Below are positions 7,524 to 15,678 of a DNA stretch of 64,000 nt, in pieces; within the stretch, counting starts at the first letter, position 1; every line of letters starts with the position of its first letter. The translations under genes were made by a program, and so were the position numbers. Origin of the DNA: Oceanobacillus zhaokaii (GTDB lineage: Bacteria; Bacillota; Bacilli; Bacillales; Amphibacillaceae); NCBI RefSeq assembly GCF_003352005.1, contig NZ_CP024848.1, forward strand, positions 381,001 through 445,000, read 5' to 3'. The notes under the pieces are model-generated. The model saw only the letters and a list, made by a program, of their open reading frames with translations. It had not been told where the DNA came from and made no database searches.

Positions 7524-8099
7524 ATGCCTAATAAAATTATTGGCGGCGTATTCGCTGTAGCAGAAGATGCAGAGAAAGCAATTAATGAACTGAAAATACA
7601 AGGATATCAAAGCGAGGATATTTCGGTTTTTGCCAAGGACAAAGATCAAGTTAACAAAATTGAAGATGAAACAGGTACAAGCGTGACAGCAGAAAAAGAC
7701 GGACGTGGAAAAAACGCTGGAAAAGGTGCGGGAATTGGTGCCGTTTCAGGAGGTGTGCTGGGCGGTATTGTTGGATTAATCGCTGAAGCTGGGCTGTTAG
7801 CGATACCTGGTATTGGCCCATTGGTAGCGGCGGGGCCCATTGCAACTACACTTGCTGGTCTGGGAATTGGTGCTGGCGGCGGCGGGATTGTCGGTGCTCT
7901 AGTGGGAGTCGGCATACCGGAAGAACAAGCAAAAGAATATGAAAAATATTTGAAAGACAATAAAGTCATTGTTTTGGTTGAAGTTAACGAAGAAAACCAA
8001 AGTGATGTATATCGTAACTTCATTTCAAACAAAACAGAGAACTCAACAATGTATCCGGAGGAAATTCTTATTACTGAGAATAGAACAAGAGATTTGTAA
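7524..8099 (+). CDS. General stress protein, YflT/GSP17M-like with glycine-zipper segment
   Basis: The 191-residue protein starts with a YflT-type fold (GGVFAVAEDAEKAINELKIQGY, residues 7-28 in shortened form, then DISVFAKD). Residues about 66-130 are a Gly/Ala-rich hydrophobic region (GAGIGAVSGGVLGG, GIGAGGGGIVGALVG) able to form membrane-associated glycine zippers. The C-terminal part (KDNKVIVLVEVNE) repeats the ferredoxin-like strand pattern. Related Bacillus proteins belong to the SigB regulon, and a SigB-like promoter lies 40 bp upstream. GGAGG is 11 nt before the ATG, slightly far. A hairpin terminator follows. The molecular function of the family is unknown. Confidence 0.7.
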   Translation: MPNKIIGGVFAVAEDAEKAINELKIQGYQSEDISVFAKDKDQVNKIEDETGTSVTAEKDGRGKNAGKGAGIGAVSGGVLGGIVGLIAEAGLLAIPGIGPLVAAGPIATTLAGLGIGAGGGGIVGALVGVGIPEEQAKEYEKYLKDNKVIVLVEVNEENQSDVYRNFISNKTENSTMYPEEILITENRTRDL

Positions 8100-8168
8100 T
8101 AACAGTAAGGTATAGTTTCACAAAAAAATATAAAATAAAACTATGTTCGTAGAAGGCATAGTTTAGTT

Positions 8169-8205
8169 GCCAGTGGTGTTCGCTACCACTGGCATTTTGC
8201 TTTTG
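8169..8205 (+). terminator. Terminator after stress protein gene
   Basis: GCCAGTGG (8169-8176) and CCACTGGC (8186-8193) form an 8-bp stem followed by ATTTTGCTTTT. A weaker hairpin AACTATG...CATAGTT lies just upstream. Confidence 0.8.
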
Positions 8206-8334
8206 TAATTTTCATTGCTGTGCTTGCTTTCTCTTTGAGGCGAAATGGCTTTTTTACAAAGCTGTAAAAAATTTGATAATCAGTATAAACTTCATTATAT
8301 AATAAGGGATATATCAGAAGCAGAGGTGTAATAA

Positions 8335-10677
8335 ATGAACAAACCGATAATGGATGATTATAATATCAGTTTACAGCAAATTGAATTATTAGCACCTAGA
8401 ATATGTACGGGAATTCAAGTAATGCTTGTTATAAGTGGAGAGATAACTGTTGAAACAAATAGTCGGTATTATTTATTGAATGAAAATGATTTGCTTGTCA
8501 TTAACCGAAACCAGTATTATCAAGCAAAAGGGAGCAGACCAAACAGTGTTTTGATGTTGAATCTTTCTGACAGATATATGAGTAAAGCCTATTCTTCTTA
8601 TCGAACAAGCCGATTTGAATGCTATTCAAGGGAAATTGATATGGGGAGAGAATTAATGGTTGGAAAGCTTCGCAAATTATTAGTAGAACTTATGCTTACA
8701 TATTATCGTCGCGATGAAAGCTATCAGATCGAAATTCAAGCATTTATAAGTGAACTTCTATTAATTTTGATTCGCCGTTTCAAACAAAAGGGAAGCTCAC
8801 TGGAAAAAATTGATACAAAGGATGAACGACTGAATCAAATAATAGCTTATATGGAAAAAAACTATGATCAATCGATTACTTTGGAAGAAATAGCGCATCA
8901 TTTTTATTTGTCTTCAGGATATTTATCGCGCTATTTTAAACAAAAGGTAGGAACAGGATTCAATCGATTTCTAATGAATATCAGGCTGGAGCATTCATTG
9001 AAGGATTTACTGTATACTTCAAATTCCATTTCGCAAATTGCGATGAAGAACGGCTTTCCAAACACAAAGTCATTCACAACATTATTTAAGGAAATATATG
9101 AAGAAACGCCGAAGAATTACCGAGAAAAGCACCAGGTAGAAAGAGTGGATTCAGTAAAGAGCTATAATCTGGAAGATGCATCGGAAATTATTCATACCCC
9201 AAGTATTCTGGAAAGATTAGGTGCAATACTAACGAATTCGGATGAAACATATAATAATACCGAAACAAAATCAGAAGAATTAAAAATCGATTTATCCCAT
9301 ATTTCCACTAGTAAAATTAATCGGCCAATGCATAATTTGATGATTGGCGAATTGAGAGAACTATTGAAGGAAAGTGTTCGATCACAAATATTAATGGTAG
9401 CCAAGGATATGCGGCTTGAAAACATTGGAGTGCGAAATTTAATAACAGGCTCGACATTTATTCCTCCTGTTGAAACTGATGAGATTATTGCAACAACATC
9501 TCCATATTACAATGCTGACTTTGCATTAAATTTCCTTAAAAAAAATGAATTATCATTATTTGTTCGGGTAGATTATAAGGAAATATCGACAGACGAGGAT
9601 GGCTATTTTACAGAATTGCATAAATTCATGAGTCATTGTATTAATGTTTATGGCCAGGCTTACATAGAAACATGGCATTTTATGTTTTATGAATCATATC
9701 CAACGGGTGTTAGTGGGAAAGATTTAGAGCGTGTGTATATGAAATTCTATCATGCGTTAAAGACATATGCTCCGCTTATTTCTGTTGGCTCCTTCTTTCC
9801 TTTTGCATTTAAAAAGGAAGAGACAAGCACTCAGCATCAATGGTTAATTAAAGATGAAATTCCAGTGGATTTCTTTGGCTATGAAGCAAATCAAAATGAA
9901 GTTATAAATTTTGAAGAGCTTGGTAATGATCGTTTCTCCTTAGCGGAAGGATATATAAAGGAGAAGACAGATAAATTGCTCACTTATTTATTGCATCATA
10001 AGAAAGAACGGCCAATTCATTTAATTAGCTGGAATACACTTTCTGGAAATACAAGACATACGAATGGTACTTTCTTCAGGGGTGCTTTAGTACTTAAAAA
10101 TGCCTTTGAGGTTGCAGATAGAATTGAATCAATGGGGTTCTGGATTAATACGGAGCAGCATGAGAAAGGAAGAAAAGAGCGGAATATTCCGATTGAGGGA
10201 TTGGAACTTTTTCATTACTTTAACGGAAAGCGACCTGCTTTTTTTGCAATGCAATTCTTAGAGCGGCTTCAGGGGGAAGTAGTTGTAAGTGGTTCTGATT
10301 ATATTATGACGAAAAATGATCGTGGATATCAGTTATTGTTAATGAATAGCAACATTATTAATCCGTATTATTCGGTTGAGGACACATTTCTCCAAAAACT
10401 AAATAAGGATATTCATGTAACAATCACAAACATGGAGCAAGGGGAGTACCAAATTCGTAAACATGTATTTGATAAGAATAATGGAGCATTGTATACAAAA
10501 TGGTGGGAATTAAATAGTGCATACGGCATGGACATGGAAGTCATCGATTATATTATCCAGACAAGTCGCCCATCTCTGGAAATATTTGATGAAGCGATTG
10601 AAGGAGAATGGGCATTTTACGCCTATTTATCGATAAATGCGATTCATTTCTTTGATATTCGCAAGGCTTTGATTTAA
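8335..10677 (+). CDS. AraC-family regulator fused to a degenerate GH39 (beta-xylosidase-like) domain
   Basis: A 780-residue fusion: cupin-like sensor (about 10-90), two AraC helix-turn-helix motifs (about 163-265, DERLNQIIAYMEKNY to ETPKNYREK), then a GH39-like barrel and C-terminal beta domain (about 325-780; end pattern GEYQIRKHVFDKNNGALYTKW). The barrel looks catalytically dead. Where GH39 has the acid/base W-N-E-P motif the protein reads FYESYP (451-456), and where the nucleophile ITEW sits it reads LISW (563-566), Glu replaced by Ser565. The domain may therefore sense a sugar. An MFS transporter and an M20 amidohydrolase gene follow and are the likely targets. RBS AGAGGTG is 6 nt upstream. 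Confidence 0.78.
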   Translation: MNKPIMDDYNISLQQIELLAPRICTGIQVMLVISGEITVETNSRYYLLNENDLLVINRNQYYQAKGSRPNSVLMLNLSDRYMSKAYSSYRTSRFECYSREIDMGRELMVGKLRKLLVELMLTYYRRDESYQIEIQAFISELLLILIRRFKQKGSSLEKIDTKDERLNQIIAYMEKNYDQSITLEEIAHHFYLSSGYLSRYFKQKVGTGFNRFLMNIRLEHSLKDLLYTSNSISQIAMKNGFPNTKSFTTLFKEIYEETPKNYREKHQVERVDSVKSYNLEDASEIIHTPSILERLGAILTNSDETYNNTETKSEELKIDLSHISTSKINRPMHNLMIGELRELLKESVRSQILMVAKDMRLENIGVRNLITGSTFIPPVETDEIIATTSPYYNADFALNFLKKNELSLFVRVDYKEISTDEDGYFTELHKFMSHCINVYGQAYIETWHFMFYESYPTGVSGKDLERVYMKFYHALKTYAPLISVGSFFPFAFKKEETSTQHQWLIKDEIPVDFFGYEANQNEVINFEELGNDRFSLAEGYIKEKTDKLLTYLLHHKKERPIHLISWNTLSGNTRHTNGTFFRGALVLKNAFEVADRIESMGFWINTEQHEKGRKERNIPIEGLELFHYFNGKRPAFFAMQFLERLQGEVVVSGSDYIMTKNDRGYQLLLMNSNIINPYYSVEDTFLQKLNKDIHVTITNMEQGEYQIRKHVFDKNNGALYTKWWELNSAYGMDMEVIDYIIQTSRPSLEIFDEAIEGEWAFYAYLSINAIHFFDIRKALI

Positions 10678-11087
10678 CACATGCTTTTGATTCGTGAATG
10701 TTTAATTAAGAATATGATGGGAAGAGAGGATTGACACAATTATTGTCAATCCTCTCTTTTATGTAAAAAAATAACGGTCATTTAATAACCTATATTTTTT
10801 GAAGTAGAAAAAATAACGAGTTATTTGCTGGAAAGGGGCAAATAATAACTTACTCTAAAACAGGAAATCTTTTACAATAAAAATGTGAAAAGAAAAGAGC
10901 TCAAAACTTTTCAGTGAAACTTAGCACTTTTATCCAGTTTATCTTTTAGTAAATATGTAAGAAAAGGATGGTAATAATAAAGCCATCTAGGAATGATTTA
11001 AGCTTCACAGATTAAGCATGAAAGGCAATTGCTCGGTGAAACGTTACTTAGCACTAGTTTTATAAAAAATTTGGAGGGAATAATAAT
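10678..11087 (+). other. 410-bp intergenic region: terminator and repeats before the MFS gene
   Basis: After the terminator at 10722-10760 the region is AT-rich and non-coding. It holds an interrupted palindrome (GTTATTTGC near 10820, GCAAATAATAAC near 10843) and a direct repeat, GTGAAAC-CTTAGCAC-TTTTAT, at 10914-10933 and, with GTTA and AG inserted, at 11036-11063. These are candidate binding sites for the upstream AraC-type regulator. No clear promoter could be fixed. Confidence 0.45.
10722..10760 (+). terminator. Terminator after AraC-GH39 gene
   Basis: AAGAGAGGATTGACA / TGTCAATCCTCTCTT, 15-bp perfect stem with a TTTT end. Confidence 0.88.
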
Positions 11088-12509
11088 ATGGAAACCACAA
11101 CTTATAAAGGTACAAATAAAATGATTATCGGTATTGTTTTTGGTGTTATCACTTTTTGGTTATTCGCGCAAGCAATGGTAAATATCGTTCCTGCAGTGCA
11201 AGAGGATTTAGGTGTATCACTTGGTACATTAAACATAGCGATTAGTTTGACCTCTTTATTCTCTGGATTGTTCATCGTAGTAGCAGGTGGACTAGCGGAT
11301 AGAATGGGGCGGAAGAAGCTTACGTATATTGGTTTAATTCTTAGTGTGATTGGTTCATTGCTCCTTGTAATAACAACCGGTGCTACACTTTTAATTATTG
11401 GACGAGTACTTCAAGGATTATCTGCTGCATGTATTATGCCAGCAACGATTGCATTAATGAAAGAGTATTTTGAAGGTGCGGAAAGACAACGTGCACTTAG
11501 CTACTGGTCAATTGGTTCTTGGGGTGGATCAGGATTTTGCTCATTTGCTGGTGGTGCAATTGCAACGTATATGGGATGGAAATGGATCTTCATTTTCTCA
11601 ATTATTTTTGCATTGCTTGCAATGGTTCTAATTAAAGATGTTCCTGAAAGTAAGGCTCCATCAACAGGTAAGTTTAAATTTGACTTTGGTGGTTTAGCTA
11701 TTTTTATTATCACATTACTTGCTATAAATATATTGATTACACAAGGTGCAAACCTAGGCTGGACAAGTGCGGCTACAATAATTCTCGGCGTAGTATCAAT
11801 TGTGGGAATTGTAGCTTTCGTTAAGTATGAAGCTAAACGAACAACAGCATTAATTGACTTTAAAATGTTCGAAAGTAAACCATATACTGCTGCAACAATC
11901 TCCAATTTCCTATTAAATGCTGTTGCTGGTACATTAATTGTCGCTAATACGTATGTTCAAGTTGGTCGTGGTTACAGTGCATTTCAATCAGGAATGCTGT
12001 CAATTGGTTATTTAGTTGCAGTACTTGCTATGATTCGCGTTGGTGAAAAGTTGATGCAACGTACTGGTGCAAAAAAACCGATGGTGTGGGGGACAATCTT
12101 AACTCTTATCGGCGTAGGAATTATGGGATTAACATTCTTACCTGATTTAATGTACACAATTGTCGTGTTCGTTGGTTTTATCTTATTCGGTATTGGACTT
12201 GGAATGTATGCAACGCCATCAACAGATACAGCAGTTTCTTATGCTCCTGATGATAAAGTAGGAGAAGCTTCTGGGGTGTATAAAATGGCAAGTTCTTTAG
12301 GGAATGCTTTCGGGGTTGCAATTTCTGCAACAATCTATAGTACAATTGCAGGATTTAGCAGTGTAGAGGTCGCTGCCTCAGCAGGGATTATTACGAACGT
12401 TATCTTTGCAGTACTCGCATTAATCTCAATTATTGTTTTAGTTCCTAGTAACGTCGGGAAACCTTCACAAACTTCAAGACATACATCTAAACCGGTTGTT
12501 GAACATTAA
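11088..12509 (+). CDS. MFS transporter, DHA2-like drug/solute antiporter
   Basis: A 473-residue polytopic membrane protein with the MFS motif A GLADRMGRKK (about 67-76), motif B-like IIGRVLQGLSAACIMP (about 103-118) and long hydrophobic stretches compatible with 12-14 helices. The overall type matches DHA2 exporters, but a role in uptake or export of an amide- or sugar-related compound is equally possible, because the gene lies between a sugar-sensor-like AraC fusion and an M20 amidohydrolase gene. GGAGGG is 9 nt before the ATG. The next gene starts after a 150-bp gap that carries a gene remnant. Confidence 0.72.
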   Translation: METTTYKGTNKMIIGIVFGVITFWLFAQAMVNIVPAVQEDLGVSLGTLNIAISLTSLFSGLFIVVAGGLADRMGRKKLTYIGLILSVIGSLLLVITTGATLLIIGRVLQGLSAACIMPATIALMKEYFEGAERQRALSYWSIGSWGGSGFCSFAGGAIATYMGWKWIFIFSIIFALLAMVLIKDVPESKAPSTGKFKFDFGGLAIFIITLLAINILITQGANLGWTSAATIILGVVSIVGIVAFVKYEAKRTTALIDFKMFESKPYTAATISNFLLNAVAGTLIVANTYVQVGRGYSAFQSGMLSIGYLVAVLAMIRVGEKLMQRTGAKKPMVWGTILTLIGVGIMGLTFLPDLMYTIVVFVGFILFGIGLGMYATPSTDTAVSYAPDDKVGEASGVYKMASSLGNAFGVAISATIYSTIAGFSSVEVAASAGIITNVIFAVLALISIIVLVPSNVGKPSQTSRHTSKPVVEH

Positions 12510-12530
12510 CATTTACTAAAGGAGATGGAA

Positions 12531-12650
12531 ATGGTGAAAAATGAACTTATTAATCTACTCCAATCCCGAAAAGGTGAAATGATAAATTCGTCGCTATTTC
12601 ATGAAAATCCAGAGGTATATCGTTTAAAGAAGAAAAGCAATACGTTATGA
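12531..12650 (+). pseudogene. 39-codon remnant duplicating the start of the M20 amidohydrolase gene
   Basis: A short open frame with a strong AAAGGAG site encodes 39 residues that align with the first 39-40 residues of the following M20 gene: NELINLLQSRKGEMI versus QELMKMLEQRKDEMI, then FHENPE versus LHENPE. It then ends at TGA inside a region where the paralogue continues. I read it as the 5' stub of a tandem paralogue largely lost by deletion. It could still be translated as a leader peptide. Confidence 0.7.
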
Positions 12651-12662
12651 GGAGGATTTATG

Positions 12663-13856
12663 ATGAGACAAGAATTGATGAAGATGTTAGAACAACGCAA
12701 AGATGAAATGATAGAAATTCGCCGCCATTTACATGAAAATCCAGAGTTATCCTTTAAAGAAGAGAATACGGCAAACTATATTGCTGATTTTTATCAAGGG
12801 AAAGATGTAGAAATCGAACGAAATGTAGGAAACGGATACGGTATTATAGTCACCATTAAGGGTGGAAAGCCTGGCAAAACGATTGGTTTAAGAGCAGACT
12901 TCGATGCATTGCCAATTACCGAAGAAGCGGATGTCCCGTTTAAATCGAAAAACGAGGGAGTTATGCATGCTTGTGGTCATGATGCACATACAGCGTACAT
13001 GCTAGTACTTGCGGATTGCCTTATCCAATTAAAAGATCAAATTAATGGTACGATTAAAATTATTCACCAACATGCTGAAGAGCAACCACCAGGTGGAGCG
13101 AAAAGTATTGTTGAGTCAGGTGCCTTAGATGATCTTGACCGAATCTTCGGGATTCATATCTTACCATTAGCACCAGCAGGTACGGTAGGATACCATAGCG
13201 GGTATTCCTTTAACGGTCGATCTTATTTTAAATTAAAAATCAATGGAACAGGCGGACATGGTTCTTCTCCACATAAAGCGAACGATTCAATTGTTGCAGG
13301 TGCTTATTTTGTTAATGCGGTGCAGACCGTAATTAGCAGAAGGCTAGACCCGATGAAGGCTGGCGTTGTTACGATTGGCTCATTCGATGGTAAGGGAAGC
13401 TTTAACGTAATAAAAGACAGCATTGAGTTAGAAGGAGATATCCGTTATTCTGACGATGACGCAAAAGAGGTTATCGACAAAGAATTCCACCGTGTTGTGA
13501 AAGGGATTGAAGAATTATTTGGTGTAACGTGTGAATTAACGTACACTGCGGATTATCCGCCATTGTATAATGATCCAGAAGTAACGGCATTTGTTGCTGA
13601 AGCATTAAACCATTCCATGGATCAAGATATTACAGAAGTGAAAGAATTTCCGAAGCTGTCTCCATCTGAAGACTTTGCATATTATTTGAAGAAAACTAAA
13701 GGCTGCTATTTCTTCATTGGTTGTACACCAAAGGGTGTCAAAGAGCCTTTCTTCAATCATCATCCTAAATTTGATATTGACGAAGATGCAATCCTTGTTT
13801 CCGCTAAAGCAGTTGGAAATGTTGTATGCAGTTATTTTGAACAAGAAAATGCATAG
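12663..13856 (+). CDS. M20-family amidohydrolase (aminoacylase/hippurate hydrolase-like)
   Basis: A di-metal M20D amidohydrolase of 397 residues. Metal-ligand motifs are visible: GLRADFDALP (Asp near 79), HACGHDAH (Cys104, His106), HAEEQPPGGA (catalytic and metal Glu near 139-140), His near 165 in FGIHILP and a C-terminal NHHPKFDID. The dimerisation lid starts GTGGHGSSPH. Such enzymes cleave N-acyl amino acids or related amides in the cytoplasm. Two ATGs are adjacent; the second (12663) has the better 7-nt spacing from GGAGG. It probably uses a compound brought in by the upstream MFS protein. A symmetric terminator follows. Confidence 0.82.
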   Translation: MRQELMKMLEQRKDEMIEIRRHLHENPELSFKEENTANYIADFYQGKDVEIERNVGNGYGIIVTIKGGKPGKTIGLRADFDALPITEEADVPFKSKNEGVMHACGHDAHTAYMLVLADCLIQLKDQINGTIKIIHQHAEEQPPGGAKSIVESGALDDLDRIFGIHILPLAPAGTVGYHSGYSFNGRSYFKLKINGTGGHGSSPHKANDSIVAGAYFVNAVQTVISRRLDPMKAGVVTIGSFDGKGSFNVIKDSIELEGDIRYSDDDAKEVIDKEFHRVVKGIEELFGVTCELTYTADYPPLYNDPEVTAFVAEALNHSMDQDITEVKEFPKLSPSEDFAYYLKKTKGCYFFIGCTPKGVKEPFFNHHPKFDIDEDAILVSAKAVGNVVCSYFEQENA

Positions 13857-13858
13857 AA

Positions 13859-13889
13859 AAAACCCGAGCCAATTATGGCTCGGGTTTTT
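13859..13889. terminator. Bidirectional terminator between M20 and fetB-like genes
   Basis: AAAACCCGAGCC / GGCTCGGGTTTT, 12-bp perfect stem, A-tract on one side and T-tract on the other, between convergent genes. Confidence 0.9.
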
Positions 13890-13907
13890 GTTAGGGTGTT
13901 AGTTATC

Positions 13908-14663
13908 TCACGCATCTACTTTCAATAATTGCATTTGTTTATTAAATAAAGTTGGATAGGACAGGAACCCAAGTAATACACTTGTTACAACCACCGTTGT
14001 CAAGAGCAGAAAGAGAATGAGTAATTGGAATTGCACTGCTTGAACAGGATCCGCACCAGCAATAATTTGTCCACTCATCATACCAGGGAGTTGGACAAGT
14101 CCAATTGTTTTCTGGCTCTCAATAGTGGGAATCGTACTTGCCTTGATTGAAGCAATTAATTGGGAATGAATTGCTTGCTTTGGCGTACCACCAAGTGATA
14201 GAATAAGCTCTATTTCATCCTGATGTGCATTTATCTCTGCAGTAAATCGATTAAGGAATAGGATTGAAAGTACCATCGAATTACCAATCATCATTCCGCT
14301 AATTGGGATTATGTATTGTGCTTCGGCCGGAGTAATATGGAAGCCGAGTAAGATACCTTGTGTTAATATCTCAACAAAAACAAATGTCACAATTAGCTTC
14401 CAAGTGATACCTTTAATTGCAGCACCTTTTTTACGTGCGTTTTGTGTTGCGGCTCCAATCATTAATGCAATCATCAGAACGGTATAGATTATATTCTCGG
14501 AATCAAATACGAACTGGAGGATATAACCGACGATAAGTAGCTGAATAATTGATCGAACGGTTGCAATAACGGTATCTTTTTCTAATTCCAGATTAAATGC
14601 CTTTGATAATATAATTGGAATTAAGACAAAAATTAAAGCTAAAGACAATGTAAGAAATGTCAT
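13908..14663 (-). CDS. fetB: ABC exporter permease, FetB/YbbM family
   Basis: A 251-residue membrane protein of the UPF0014/FetB family. Hydrophobic segments fill most of the length, with signature blocks ARKKGAAIKG, MMIGNSMVLSILFLNRF and GTPKQAIHSQL...KASTIPTIESQKTIGLVQLPGMMSGQIIAGADP read in short pieces between residues 80 and 215. E. coli FetAB exports iron and gives oxidative-stress resistance; that role here is inferred from the family. Its ATG overlaps the end of the ATPase gene by 4 bp, so the two are translationally coupled. Confidence 0.82.
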   Translation of the reverse strand: MTFLTLSLALIFVLIPIILSKAFNLELEKDTVIATVRSIIQLLIVGYILQFVFDSENIIYTVLMIALMIGAATQNARKKGAAIKGITWKLIVTFVFVEILTQGILLGFHITPAEAQYIIPISGMMIGNSMVLSILFLNRFTAEINAHQDEIELILSLGGTPKQAIHSQLIASIKASTIPTIESQKTIGLVQLPGMMSGQIIAGADPVQAVQFQLLILFLLLTTVVVTSVLLGFLSYPTLFNKQMQLLKVDA

Positions 14664-15391
14664 ACTAAATCCCCCTTAATGAATTGTTTAACTCGGTCAT
14701 TTTGAGGATTATTCAGAAATGAACTTTCTCCAGATTCAATGACTTCTCCGTCTATCATTACCCAAGAATACTTTCCAATAGTAATTGCCTGGGTTAAATT
14801 GTGGGTGATCCATATAATTGTCGTACCGTATTTCTGATTGATTCTAACAATAAGTTCTTCGATGTCCTGCTGGGATACTCGGTCAAGTGAAGATGTAATT
14901 TCGTCAAGTAATAATATTTTCGGCTTATTGACGAGAGTGCGGGCAATGGAGACTTTCTGGCGCTGACCGCCAGATAGTTCTTTCACATTACGAGTTAAGA
15001 ATCCCTCACTGAGCCCTACATCCTGCATTAATTCCTTCGCATCTTCTTTTGATAATTTGCTCCCTTTCAGAGTTAACGGCAGTGAAAGGTTTTTCATGAC
15101 TGTGCCACGAATCATTGTTGCACTTTGGAGTGCAAGTCCGACATTTTGACGTAATTCAATTGGATTGTATTGATCGATTTTCTTCCCACTAATAAGAATT
15201 TCTCCTGAACTAGGAGAAATAAGTCGATTGCATAATCTAAATAATGTTGTTTTTCCTGCGCCAGAGGGACCGACTAATGTCGTAATTTTTCCTTTCGGGA
15301 ATGAACCTGTAATATCTTTTAAAATCGATGTGCTGCGATCTGAAAAATTAACATGCTTGAACTGGATTGCAGCTTCATAAGAATCTGTCAT
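14660..15391 (-). CDS. fetA: ABC exporter ATP-binding protein, FetA/YbbL family
   Basis: A 243-residue ABC ATPase: Walker A GPSGAGKTT at 41-49, Q-loop ALQSA near 92, signature ELSGGQRQKVS near 140-149, Walker B LLLDEITSSLD near 160-170, and His-switch ITHNL. The Walker B continuation EITSSLD in place of EPTSALD is seen in this subfamily. It partners the FetB-like permease through an ATGA overlap. AGTGAGGAAG lies about 10 nt before the start. No metal-responsive site was recognised upstream. Confidence 0.82.
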   Translation of the reverse strand: MTDSYEAAIQFKHVNFSDRSTSILKDITGSFPKGKITTLVGPSGAGKTTLFRLCNRLISPSSGEILISGKKIDQYNPIELRQNVGLALQSATMIRGTVMKNLSLPLTLKGSKLSKEDAKELMQDVGLSEGFLTRNVKELSGGQRQKVSIARTLVNKPKILLLDEITSSLDRVSQQDIEELIVRINQKYGTTIIWITHNLTQAITIGKYSWVMIDGEVIESGESSFLNNPQNDRVKQFIKGDLV

Positions 15392-15499
15392 GTACTAACT
15401 TCCTCACTTCATATTATGTAATCAATACTAGTTAGATTGTATCAAATATAGGAGAACCAATGAAAGATTTAGTGATTCATTTGAAAGGAAATGGTTAGT

Positions 15500-15600
15500 G
15501 ACTAAATATGCTGATATCCCTAGTAAATTAGCTGAAATAATACGGAAACCCGCCGATATTTACCATTGTCCCGCTGATATTCGACACAATAAATCGCACA
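15500..15600. repeat. Short GCTGATAT-type repeats in an intergenic gap
   Basis: Three near-copies lie within about 80 bp: GCTGATATCCC, CCCGCCGATATTT and CCCGCTGATATTC. No gene or clear promoter is visible here. Probably decayed intergenic repeats. Confidence 0.35.
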
Positions 15601-15634
15601 ATCTCAATCACATCAAGTATTCCACAAACCCTAA

Positions 15635-15669
15635 GAAAAAACACAAGCGCCTATAAAAATAGGCGCTTG
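15635..15669 (-). terminator. Terminator after ABC-F gene
   Basis: CAAGCGCCTAT (15644-15654) / ATAGGCGCTTG (15659-15669), 11-bp perfect stem; on the minus strand it is followed by TGTTTTTTC. Confidence 0.88.
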
Positions 15670-15678
15670 CTTCAATTA

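Noticed and set aside
7646-8032. Pro/Ser-rich minus-strand frame opposite the stress protein gene
   Set aside because: Its composition mirrors the Gly-rich plus-strand gene; no ribosome-binding site or promoter.
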